Below, piece after piece: positions 20,717 to 31,849 of a stretch of DNA of 64,000 bases; position 1 is the stretch's first letter, and the number at the start of each line of letters is the position of its first letter. Location: positions 8,565,001-8,629,000 of the forward strand of contig NC_045127.1 in assembly GCF_007655135.1 (NCBI RefSeq), written 5' to 3'. Origin of the DNA: Punica granatum. Lineage: Eukaryota; Streptophyta; Magnoliopsida; Myrtales; Lythraceae. Below the pieces are notes generated by a model. It saw only the letters and a list, made by a program, of their open reading frames with translations. It had not been told where the DNA came from and did no database searches. The position numbers were made by a program, and so were the translations under genes.

Positions 20717-23610
20717 ACTCCATGGAGCTGCATTGAACGTTGTCGAACTGTCGGGTCCATTGTTTTCGGCTACATGGATGACGGTGATTTCCTTGGTGAC
20801 TGCCGATAGTGCCCTAGTTGCGATCATATCTTCGAAGTATGGAGACTGCTCAAATCCCAGGGACAGTGACATGAGATTGACTCCATCTGCAATCGCTTGG
20901 TCCATTGACGCGAGCACATCAGTCGCTGCAATCTCCACTGGGTCCATTGTTAAAAAACCGAGCATGTGCGTAGCGGAAAAGTTAAATACGGTAAAAATCA
21001 AAATTTTATCGCGTGCTCGTTTAATCAAAAACTTAAAGATCACATATTGACATAAGAATCGCATTCTAAACGAATAGATAACATCGCATATCGAATCCAC
21101 AAGAAAAGTTTAGACTTTTATACTAACATTGTTGATTCGAGTCAATCAAACTAACCATCTAAGTGTCCGATCTCTAGCTCGTCCACACGAGCACGTCTCC
21201 ACCGAGTTTATGCTCCTCTCGACCCGTGCACTTCGATCAAAGTCACCGATCTCGAACGGAATCGTCATGGAATGAAAGGATCTTTTCAAGGACGTCAAGG
21301 ACAATACCGAAACGCCGAACCAAGCCGAGCAACTTTCGATCAGCAATGGGCAGTGGGTTGACTGAGCTGAATGCTTTTAGCCGTGTCTCTCTTCTCATTT
21401 TCTCTCTAATATCGAGTCTTGCTGATAAATCGATCTTTAGGGTTAACTATAAGAATATATTTATATATATCTTTACCTTAGGGACTAAAATGTAATTATT
21501 AATTAATAAATCACATATGAGTCCTCACAATTTAAGTCATCCAATGACCTGCCCTTGTAGAAAGAAAAAGATCAAACAAGTCATTGACACGGGTTTCCAT
21601 TAATAAACAATCTATTTATAAAAACTTTTTAAATAAAGAAACTATAGTATTTCCTTATTTATATTTATTCTTGATATTGAACTCGGCTTCAGGATATGCT
21701 AACACCCTTACAACCACATTGCAAGCCTCGTTCGATAATTAATTCCTAATTAGCTTAATTAGAATTAATTTTTTTCTCAATTTAGACACGCTCAATATGT
21801 GTGACTAACTAGGTTCATCATCAAATGACAATGGGATTATAGTATCAACTCATTTGACACTACCAGAAACTCTTTCGGTAACCGAAAACATAATTTCCAA
21901 AATGCCATTGATTCTCAAAGTTCACGAGTGACACCTAACAGCATTTCATGACAATCTAAATGATGACAAATATATAATTAAAACATTCTGATGAACCTTT
22001 GTTCGTATATGCCATGCACTGAATCACTTCACTACAAGATCCCGATCTAGGCAGAGCTACAGTAAATGTCAAACCCTTTAACCGATCATATGGACTCTCT
22101 GATTTTATTCTTAGATCAGTAGCACTTGAACAGAAACTCCTTTCTATTCGAGTCTATCTACCTCGGCTGAGGATTTCTCGATCTAGAACAAAGCAAACTT
22201 CCATGAGACTTTTTCTCTATTTACACAGGTTAGTGAATCCCATTTTGATCGGACACCTACCTCTAAGTATAACTAACTAAAACCACTATATGCCAAATAC
22301 TCATGCTAAGCACAAATACACTAGCAGTAGCAAACCCTAATCACCTATACATGAGATAGCGTTCAATCTCAGGTCTAAGGACTATATGCACTAAAACGAT
22401 CTAGATAACATTCATTGACATTAGTAAATTACCGTATGAATATTATCTGCACGCCACGTTAGACTACTTATCATATAACCATCCACATGTTTGTCTTGAT
22501 AACATTTATCATATAGCATGAGACTCACTACTCCATTTTCATTAGTATCCGTATATTAATAATGGATACAGACAAATGTGACAATCTATCTAGAGAAATA
22601 ATATACATTTAAATCTCATACGATTGTGAATAATTTAAAGATATTCTAACCGAATTACTTCGTCACTCATATTCTTAACTCTTTAAGAATGAAGCATTCA
22701 AAATATCTTAAGGGCTTTATTCTAATAAACATAGATAATATATGAATAATAGAATAAACTTTATTACCATAATAGGAATTATCCAAATACATAAATCAGG
22801 CTATAGGGCATATCACTAACATCCACTGCAGAGACGACTTTGTACTTTGCCACGTGTGTCGCTGGTGCTACTCCTTGGGTAGTCCCTCTTGCATAACCGA
22901 AGTGGCTCTAACCAACTGCGGGGGCCCATGCAGCTGTGGAAGACGTATGAGTCCCATGACCCTTGAAATCTCTAGCTGAATCATAGTCGTATTTGGCGAT
23001 CAGCCTACCCGCTGCTATAATTCCCTTATTGAAAACCCGAGCTTCGATAAGCCTTTTGTTACAGGCAGACATGCTGAAAGCAGTTCCATTCTCGCACTTT
23101 CCCTTCCATCTCTTGGGCATCAGTGGCATTCTTCTGTCGTTGAAGCTCTCGCACTCAGGCCACGCTCTTGTATCAATTAGCCCAATGATGACATCCTTCC
23201 CATATGATGAGGCTTGCCATATCCCTGAGATGCGTTTCAGGCCAAGGAACTCAGTGGTGTTAGTGGTGTGGAGCTTCCTAAACGAATCTTTATAAGTGTC
23301 GAGATGCGCAGGGGACTTCTCCATCTCGGACAGCTAGGACGAGGTTAGTCTGGCATTGAACCCCTTCATGGAGTGGTTGTACGTGTAAAGTAGCATAACA
23401 GCGCCATTGTTTTCGGGATCAGACATCGACTGCAAGATGAATCGATGCCAGGACTCATGGGTGGCGAAAGTCGCAGGTTTCTGGGAATGGTCCCTGTGAA
23501 TTATGTAAATATCGCGCTCTTCGGGCTCGGACATTACAATACCAAACCAAAGTGCTATGAGCAGCAACCATCCTATTGCTATTCCAGTGAAAAGGTTATA
23601 GCGATCATTA
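20717..23610 (-). pseudogene. Subtilisin-like protease (SBT) relic B, split by an LTR
   Basis: The inverted partner of relic A. The N-terminal part (23610-22827) has the hydrophobic leader, the I9 propeptide and the S8 start. It keeps the catalytic Asp in IGLIDTRAW and the His in GHGTHTSSTAA. One TAG near 23333 replaces the Gln codon that precedes LSEMEKS. The S8 domain is then interrupted at 22822 by the LTR-like insertion and resumes at 20947 (VEIAATDVLASMDQAIADGV) down to FNAAPW near 20717, where it abuts relic A head to head. The Ser half of the protease is missing. Sequence either side of the insertion rejoins exactly as in relic A. Confidence 0.85.
20948..22821. mobile_element. Solo-LTR-like insertion inside SBT relic B
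   Basis: 1,874 bp with ends TGTTA...TAACA, flanked by TCCAT (20943-20947) and TCCAC (22822-22826), a 5-bp target duplication with one mismatch. Removing the insert and one flank restores the SBT sequence seen in relic A (CTGCAGTGGACCCAGTG against CTGCAGTGGACCTAGTG), which defines the ends. It has no protein-coding domain, primer site or inner pair of LTRs that I can see, hence a solo LTR or a non-autonomous LTR element. Confidence 0.75.
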
Positions 23611-23766
23611 GCCCATCAAAAGCTAAATTATGTGTCTCGTATGCTAACTTGTAAATGGAAAAATGGAAAATTCCATTAAGACTAAGATTGTGTTTGATAA
23701 CTCAAAATAAGTTCTGAATTTAATTTTTCAGCACTTAATTGAGTTAAACTTGCTTGATAACTAATA

Positions 23767-24231
23767 GGGTTAATTACACTAGTGGTCCAAAAAGTTTTAA
23801 TAATGTATCAGGTTGGTCCAAAAAGTTTTTTTTGCTATTTGATGATACAAAATGTTTCAAAGTTGTAACATGATAGTACAAACTGTCATCTCGCCATTAA
23901 TGCCGTCAAGCCGTCTTTTATAAGACTGTAAATTTTACACCATCATGTAACTTACGTAAAACATTTTGTACTATTAAGTTACACTTTCAAAATATTTTGC
24001 ATCATCATGTAACGTCCCACAAAAATCGGTTTTGCACCATTAATGTCGGCTTGACGGCGTCAATGGCGAGCCACAAAAATCGGTTTTGCACCATTAATGT
24101 CGGCTTGACGGCGTCAATGGCGAGATGACGGTTAGCTTTAAAACATTTGGTACCATCAAGGAGCAAAAAAAACTTTTTGGACCAACATGATACATTATTA
24201 AAACTTTTTGTACTATCAGTATAATTTACCC
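23767..24231. mobile_element. Foldback Mutator-type MITE, 465 bp
   Basis: Starts GGGTTAATTACACTAGTGG and ends (inverted) GGGTAAATTATACTGATAG. The arms share GGTCCAAAAAGTTTT and the core GACGGCGTCAATGGCGAG. It is flanked by a perfect 9-bp duplication TAACTAATA (23758-23766 and 24232-24240). Near the centre a 53-bp segment starting CACAAAAATCGGTTTTGCAC is tandemly duplicated (about 24015-24123). Same family type as 42218-42994. Confidence 0.85.
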
Positions 24232-24324
24232 TAACTAATAAATGGGTGCAATAGTAAATATCTTTGAATTCACCCTAGTAAGTGGATACAATAGTAAATG
24301 TCTTAATAAAATAATATGCAATAT

Positions 24325-24396
24325 CTGAGTCAGTCGTCCAAGTATACAGGCCTAGAAGGTTAAAATTATTACTGTAGACTTGGACGACCGACTCAG
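24325..24396. other. Strong hairpin, 25-bp stem
   Basis: CTGAGTCAGTCGTCCAAGTA (from 24325) pairs with the inverted copy ending GACGACCGACTCAG (24396). The two 25-base arms differ at two positions and enclose a 22-base loop. It is not part of the neighbouring MITE. It could be a tiny foldback, a transposon end or an RNA hairpin. Confidence 0.6.
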
Positions 24397-24819
24397 AGGG
24401 CAAAAACCAGAGTTTACTGTCTCTCACAGGGTTCACAGGGACAGAAAGAGATGCTTACAAGGTAACATATACATTTTCAAATCACGGATCCCGCAGGGCA
24501 GGCTTTACACTTAATGCATCACATCATTGTTGATCACGTTACTTACGCCATTATTCACTGGTTCTCATTGTCGAGAATGATCAACACCGCAGTTTGCAAA
24601 CAGAGGCTGTCTAGCTAGTTGACCTCACTCTCACCACGGCCTTCAATGTTGTCTCATCTTTCTAATATCCACGAATAATGAACCAACCCACAAGACCAAA
24701 AAAAAAAATTGTTCCTATATAATTATCCAAGGAGAAGAGTTCAACTGATCAACAAACCTGAACTAAAAGACAAGTCTTATCGCTGAAATTCCCAGTTGAT
24801 GTCATTGCCGAGGAAGTGG

Positions 24820-27800
24820 TGTGCGCACCCGAATTTTAATTTCGTCGGGACACGCATGCGCGCGCTTAAGCAACGCGGCTTGGGAGTGTCCACCTTCCCG
24901 GGGATGCGCGATGGACGCACGTGAGAAGGAGTCGCCACTTACTGTTTACGACCCGAAAGTCGAAGGCCGTTAAGTCGCTTGGGTCTAGGGGTACGGGGTA
25001 CACCTAATTTGTTAAGGCAATGGTCTGTACGGAACCGGAAATTCCGAATTCGGGAGTTCTATTACGTGTGTGCCTATATCCCACACGTTTTTTCGGCACT
25101 CTACCTTGCTAGGCTTGCCGTTTATTATTTATTTACTGCATGGATTAGGTTGCACTCTCCCTGCCTGTTTTGACACCGTAAAACCGATAAATCGATCAAT
25201 TCGAATCTTGAATCCGAAGGAATGTAGGTTTGTACGTCGAAGAAACGGTTCGCTATCCTAGCTACAGTTCGTCGAACCATGGTGGTCAATTCCCCGCGCG
25301 AATCGAAACCGCGAACAGTAAAATCTACTTGTCGTTCGGGTAAATGAATCGATTCTGCGCTCGGACCTCTCGCTCACCGAATCAGGGATCCTTACAAATG
25401 AATGAATGCACAAGTAAAGTTCCTTACAATGTACTCTCAAAAAATACATAATACAACTGAATAAATGAATCCCCGATCAGTTCACATTGGGTCAATATTC
25501 CATTCCGACTCACCACGAGATTTTGAATGACCGATAAGTAAATTAAGGCAACGCGGGCTCAAGGAGCCGAGGGTCGGGTTTGACCGGATCGACGGACAGT
25601 AAAAGAATCGATTGACTCTCAAGATGGCCGTGAGAACAGTCGAGCTCTCGGGCGATTGTCAAGCTACGACTCACGCATCCAATCCGAGTCGTCTTCCACT
25701 TAGACACTACTCGGAGTAAAGCGGTGACTTGAGGCTAAACCCCTTTCCACACTCAAGTTGCACGCGCTCGGTGTACATGGGGGCGTTGGACCCCGTGGTC
25801 GATGGTTTGGGGTGTTGGACCCCGTGCTAAGCGTGACCTATGGGTTCGGGTTCGAACCGCGACAAATCAGCAAGCAATAACATAAAACAGAGAAAAACTT
25901 ATATAAACAGATGAAAATAGACAAAAAAACTGATAAATATAGACAAGTTGTGTGTTAAGCCGAATTTACGTGAATTAATCAGTTATTAAATTGGGGTTAT
26001 TTGGCAAACAATTTATCTACCCTAGACAAGCAAAAGAGATGTACTAATATGCAGTTCTAGGTCAACTATGTGCGTTGGTTTCCTTTAAGACTTTGTTATG
26101 TTGGTGACACTGCGGTTTCACTGAATACGCCAAACTCGTGTTTTAACTCTAGGTTTGGAACTTAGAGTTCCGCCTAACCATTGTCTAATGTTTATATAAA
26201 CCGAGTGAATGATTAGTCCGATTTTACACGTTTTGGGACATAAATAACAACGCTAACTACCGAATTTATAGTAAGATGACAGAAACACCGAAAGTGGATG
26301 AAACGGACCATGCGAATAAGACTCGCACCCGAACGGGCTGCCCTTTCCTACCCATAGATCAAGGTGTTTCGACCTCCTTAACGCCTAGAATGTTGGCGAA
26401 TCACGAAACTACGGTTATGCCATTTGGTTTGCGAAATGTCTAAGAGTTAGTGAAAAGTTGAGATTGCGTGACACAAAGGGGTCTAAAGGAGACTTGTGTG
26501 CTTCGACTTGAGCCGCCTCAAATCGGGCTCGGACTCGAGTCAAAGTGCACAAGTCCACCCTAGACATCGACTCTATTCGTGTTACGTGTCTTGGCATTTT
26601 GAAATTGTGAATTTTAAAAGGGCATTTCCGTCGATTCATGATTCGTCGACGCGTTTATAAATTGATAGCCGGTTCATACAATTTTATTTAAGCCAAATGA
26701 TTTAATTAACCAAATGATACGTCACATTTCCCGTTTGTGGAGTGATTTAGTGATTGAGATCCCGAACCTCAATTGTTATGAATTAATGAGATGGTTGTTC
26801 GAAATTAACGCGCCTAACATACAAACTAACGCGAAACTGATGATTAAACAAAAAATGTAATTACAATCAATTCCTAGAATCGGTTTCGACCGTTTCTTGC
26901 ATGCATAAGACATCAAACACGATAATAACGCACATTTTATAAAGTTGATGCCGCCGTGATCTTAGGAACGCAATCGAGCATACAAGCAAATACAAACATG
27001 ATATTTAAGGAAATCGATAAAACGGCACCAACTCATGGAAGCGGGAAAATGTAAAAAAAAAACTCGGGAAACGACTTAAATTGGAGCAAGGAAACCACGT
27101 ACGGCCCCGGGAGAGTCAAGAGGAGCTCTCGGCCACCTCTCTTGAGATGAGGCCGAGGGGCTCCCTTGGCTTGCCCGAGCCAATGAGGTTTCCTCGACTC
27201 CGATTCAAACCTTTTCTCGACATGCTAACACAATATACGATGAAGACGTGTATAATACGATGTAAAAACACTTAAAAACATTAATTTGCATGCAAATCGA
27301 TCATGGACCGCCTTATCGCCCCACAAATACAAATAAAACGTAAAAGTCCTAACTTCTCTAAGTCGATAATGGTTATACCTAACCCCAGGATGCGGGAAAA
27401 GTCGAGGAAAGTCGGAAAAAGGGTTCGGGAAGTCGATTCTGCCCCTGGAACGAACAGACCCGAATCAGTGAAATCGGGTCGGCGGCAGACCCGACTGGCA
27501 GTTCGGCTTGTCGGGGATGTACCGGTTGATCGGGGTGGCCTTTTCATGCGGGGTTGGTTGCTTTGGATTCCCAAGAGACTAAGGATCGCGCCTGCGCTGG
27601 TTTTGTGAAGATTGCAACCGTATATTTTCCGGGAATCAAAAGCAAAGTCGGATCAGTAAAAAATGACAGACCCAGTCAGGGCGAAGCAGACCCGACTGGC
27701 ACCCGATGAAGAAACGGGTCTACAGGAGGCTCCCGGTGGTCTTTCGATGCAAGATCGGTGGCATTGGACTCCTAACTGACTGAGGATCACGCCTGCATTG

Positions 27801-29753
27801 GTTTCGTGAAGATTTCATGCGTATATTTTCCGTAAATCAAAAGCAAAGTCGGATCAGTAAAAAATGACAGACCCAGTCGGGGCAAAACAGACCCGATTGG
27901 TACCTGATGAAGAAACGGGTCTACAGGAAGCTCCCGGTGGTCTTTTGATGCAAGATCGGTGGCATTGGACTCCTAACTGACTGAGGATCACGCTTGTGGT
28001 GGTTTTGTGAGGATTGCATGTGTATATTTTCCTGGAAGATGCAAAGAAAACTGGTTAAAAACTGGAAAAATCTGTGAAGGGAGAAAGGAGGGAAATGGCG
28101 GTGGTGCACGGTTGAACGGCTCTCGGGCCGTGACCACTTCGTCACGGGAGAGAGTGAGGGTTGTAAGGAACCCCTAGAAAGTGATGGCACGACTCGCCAT
28201 AGTCGTGGGAAGGAAGAAACGTTGAATGAACCAGACTAGGTCCCGAGGAGCACCTAGGAGACCGATTCTGTGCTGGAGCAAAGCGGGCCGCTAGAGGCTT
28301 CAAACTGAAAAACTAAGCTCGGAAATGGACTCAGGGGGTCGAATACATGTGGGATATGAAGTTTGGTCAAGTTTGGTTCGAGTTGGATGGCGGTCGCCGG
28401 AAAACGGTTGAGTTTTCTGACAATTTTGGCCTTGAATCGGGCTGAGGAATGGCTATCTGAATCCTGGAAATTTTTGGGGTTTGAGAGGATTTGGGAGGTT
28501 CTCCTAGAGTGAGAGAGCTTGAGAGAGAATGGATGTTGTGTTGTGATTAAGTTAATGATGCAATGGACTTATAAGGGCAAGCTTAATGACAATATTAAGT
28601 GGGGTTAAGTGCAATCGAGGTGTACTTAGGGCATCCGAATTTTTGGAGGGAAGATTAAGGTGGGGAAATGTCAAGGTAGAGTGTAGGGGAAGTTAGGGAA
28701 AGAGTGTGGGAGATGTTGAGTGTGGGGAAGGGGTGGAGTACACTCCACCTTGGTCAGCCAAAGCAGAAGGAGTAGACTGTGACCAGCAGTTCATGGGATG
28801 ACTTGATCATGCGAATTTTTCCTGAATTGCTCATGAACCTTTCGGTCCATGTGATATTTTTCCTTGATCCCTACATGAGTTAGGCACATCCTCGTAAAAT
28901 TTGAAGATCGTTCGACCTCGGGAAGTACCCGAAAGAATTTTTCTTCAATAGCTGGCCAAAACTAGGAGATTTGGTTCCGATCTGTGGGGAAACCTGTAAT
29001 TCTGTACTAATCTAGCATAAAACGCATCCCGTTTTTCTTGATTTTCTGAATCTTCAGTGAATTGGGAATCCAATGACATTGGTCATGCTTGAAAATACGA
29101 AGAATTGAATTTTTTATGAATTTTCTCCCTCGACTGGCAGAGTCTGTCCCGGTTTAACTGTTTTGCGCATGGTGTGCTAAAAAATTCATAACTCTATCTC
29201 CGTATTGAATCTTGGGATGAATGACCTGTCATGTCGAACCTAACTCGATATCCTAGGTCAAGCATATGAAATTCACCTTTTTAGGTTCAAGATTGATCGA
29301 GATATGATGCATCGAATTCCGTGCTCAAGCTGCTGTATTCACTGTTTAGGCACCCCAAATCCAACGAATTTCATCTCTTTGCTCAAATGGGCTCTCGACG
29401 TGATTTTTGTGTTGAAATGTCCCCGACACACCAAACCTTGATCTAAAAATATCGAACTTGGTTCTAGGATCCATGAAGATAGTCGTTCTCACCGAAGAAA
29501 ATGATACAGAGACGTGATTTCCTCTTTGTCCACTACATTCGGTTCGAATATTGATAATTCGCGTCTTACTCTTCGGGATCAATGGTGTGTGCCGCAAAAT
29601 TCCATATGTTTCCCTTGCCATTAGAGTTCTGGAATCCTAGTCGGGAGCCTTGTTGATGTTCTGTTCTGGAGTCGGTAGACCAAAATGAGGTACTGACAAA
29701 TGGTAACCAGGTTGAATCCTCCCGAAGATGCCATAGCAGTGTGGGTGTTATCA
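24820..29753. mobile_element. LTR-like block, probably Ty3/gypsy (Tat-like) derived
   Basis: A GC-richer block against AT-rich surroundings. It begins TGTGCGCACCCGAATTTTAA and ends GTGTGGGTGTTATCA, so the ends are TG/CA with the inverted match CACCC. The segment GAGAAGGAGTCGCCACTTA near 24930 resembles a sequence I associate with LTRs of plant Tat/Ogre-type gypsy elements; that is from memory. No gag or pol is recognisable in 4.9 kb, so it would be a very long solo LTR or a composite. No convincing 5-bp duplication is visible (AGTGG versus AGGGA), so the ends are uncertain. Confidence 0.4.
27480..28040. repeat. Tandem repeat of about 201 bp, over two copies
   Basis: AAATGACAGACCCAGTC recurs at 27661 and 27862. 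Each is preceded by TATATTTTCC and AATCAAAAGCAAAGTCGG and followed by GAAGAAACGGGTCTACAGGA and GCTCCCGGTGGTCTTT. A third partial unit runs to about 28040. It lies within the LTR-like block. Confidence 0.75.
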
Positions 29754-30117
29754 AGGGACAAACTTAAGCCCGTAGAGATTGAACTGTGCATGCAAAAGAA
29801 ATCTGCAGAGGATATCGTTGAATTGCTATATTGAAAAACTCACACAGTCTCTTCAAAGTCTTTTCCTAGGCAGTTCAAGCCCAGAATTGAATGACAAACC
29901 AGCTTCACCAGTACTTCCATCCGGGAATGGACCAGTTCTGAACTGACTGACATAAACTAAAACTACACAGGGTAAAAATCATTAGCGTTCTCAAGGAATG
30001 TGACCCAGAAATATCACGGCTATTGTTTAATGAGTCAATCAGTCATACGCATTAAAATATTTGAAATTCATACATGAAAGTGTGTATCATAACCAACTAG
30101 GACTATTTCAAGTTAAT

Positions 30118-30205
30118 CAGTGGTTAGCGGACCGATCCAAGCTCAATTTTAGATTAGTCGGGACCCATTAAATTTCTAGATACCAAGTGATGCACATCGA
30201 GAAAG
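30118..30205 (+). repeat. 3' part of a SINE (family 1)
   Basis: Carries GGACCGATCCAAGCTC, TTTTAGATTAGTCGGGA and a tail ending ATGCACATCGAGAAAG, the downstream part of the family-1 body in plus orientation. Confidence 0.45.
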
Positions 30206-30887
30206 TTGTATGCACATGAATTAGATTAAATCATGGGCTTATTGCTACCTATAAATACACCAAATTAGAAATTAATGAATAGTATGTTTATCATCACATG
30301 GGTAAGCAAGGGATTCATTACTTATGTACAAGCCGCTCATTACTTCACACTTGCTTCAATTGGGCAACTATTATAAATAGAGGTAACGCCTGCACCTGAC
30401 TAATTCATTTTAACAATTCCGAATTGGAATTGGTCATTCTCGAGTTCTGTACTGTACCACCTTAAGTATTGGAGATTTAAATTGGGTCGTTATCGTCGAT
30501 TTGACTTCCTCTGACTCATAGTATGTAGGGCCAAGTTCACGCTCAAAGCAATTCAAGGAGATCGACTACCAATCCAATCATATTCAACCAAGTCGTCGTT
30601 ACCTTGCCAGTTTGCAATGGCTTCTTTCTCAAGTTTCAAACGAGATTCGGTTTAGATACCAAAATATTTTGGCGTTGAATGTTGTCCACGAACCAAGGGA
30701 CTCGAAGGGCTAGGGTAAAATATGAAGTTCGATGTGGTGAATTCTGATGTGAAATATTAGGATGCAAAGTGACTAATCGATGGAACTTCAAGTGCGAAAA
30801 TATAATTGGTATGACTAAACCAAAATATGTATTTATGGTAATACTATTTTAATTGAATCTTTTGAATTGTTTCCGATACTTTTTTTT

Positions 30888-31075
30888 AGGTGTGTACCAT
30901 GGTATTCAAAAGACCAATGGGATCTGACTAATCCAGTCGGGAGATCGAGTATTAAAGGTTATTCTCCCTCCCAACAAGTACGCTTTCCGGGATTCGAACT
31001 TGTGTTCTCCTCCTTATGGGGGTGAGTTGCTTACCATTCAGCCAACACTTTTGTTGGTTTGTTTCCAATACTTTA
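30888..31075 (-). repeat. SINE with a distinct tRNA-like head
   Basis: On the minus strand box A (TGGCTGAATGGTAAGCAA) and box B (AAGTTCGAATCCCGG) are well preserved and correctly ordered. They are followed by the family-1 tail (GACTGGATTAGTCAGATCCC...ACCATGGTACACACC). The head matches 11690-11815 rather than the copy at 211, so it is a composite or a subfamily. Confidence 0.6.
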
Positions 31076-31253
31076 AAGTGCATTTATGCGACCGGTTAAC
31101 ACCTCCTGATTAAGAGAATGAGAAGAGATAATAAGATAGCCGATCAATTAAATCATTTAGTTTCACTTATTTTTCATAGCAACCAATCAAGGTCTCCTCC
31201 ATATATTACTATTTGCTTAGTGGAGGCAGCCTATGTATATAGGTACGACAGAA

Positions 31254-31426
31254 TTAACATCGGTACCTACACATACACGCGAGGCCTTGACAGTAGGGGA
31301 TGGCCGCGTCACCGTGTTCGAACTTACACCATCTTCTACAGTCACTAAAAGGCGTACAATTTTCAAGAAATCCCGGCATGGGACTGTGGCATTCACGATC
31401 AGCAGCGTCCACTCCACTAGCTGCAC
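31254..31426 (-). pseudogene. Defensin-like peptide, copy 3 (orphan cysteine exon)
   Basis: A complete exon 2 with an intact acceptor (GCAG|GTGCAG). It runs from GAASGVDAADREC to MCRYRC and a TAA stop at 31254. All eight cysteines are present with the same spacing as copy 1 (10-5-3-11-4-1-3), and the WCK-EHGDAA core is conserved. The frame is open. The intron matches copies 1 and 2 for about 70 bases, then diverges near 31500. I find no signal-peptide exon upstream as far as 31900. It is either a truncated copy or a gene whose first exon lies elsewhere. The domain being intact argues for recent loss or retained function. Confidence 0.65.
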
Positions 31427-31849
31427 CTGCAATATATAAATACATATACACAATATCTTCAACAATTAACAATAATAAATAATTAGGATATTATATTATA
31501 TTATAATGATAAACTAAACCTTCTCCATGGAAATTATAATAAGAGGACACATGTCCCTCCACTTGCTTCTTCATTTTTTATTTTTTCCTTATCCTTTATG
31601 AGTAAAATACAAATAAGCTTGGACAAATATGTATTATTTCATAACATATGACGTATGATTATTTCTCAGCATAATCCTGTTTTGTAGAACACTTACTAAA
31701 CAGATAACATGTAAATTCAATTGAATTAAGGTGAAAATGAGATGATAAAAGTATACATAACTACAATTACTATTACCGATAATTGCCAAAATGTTAATTT
31801 AATTGAAAAGCTCGTAAATTTTTATGATACTACGTAATAAATGTGGATA

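Larger units (their letters stand above)
29760..31100. other. Intergenic DNA with SINE pieces
   Basis: No gene is supported. It contains partial SINEs at 30118-30205 and 30888-31075. The segment 30720-30790 matches 13130-13210 (GAAGTTC...GTGAATT.TGATGT.AAATATT...GGTGCAAAGTGA type). A GC-balanced stretch at 29860-29960 could be a relic exon, but its family is not recognised. Confidence 0.5.

Noticed and set aside
24395..24530. Possible SBT Fn3-like piece reading NQSLLSLTGFTGTE
   Set aside because: Suggestive next to other SBT relics but too short and weak to distinguish from chance.
29346..29754. Open frames of 91 and 62 codons on the minus strand
   Set aside because: They lie within the LTR-like block, overlap each other and show no retroelement domain.
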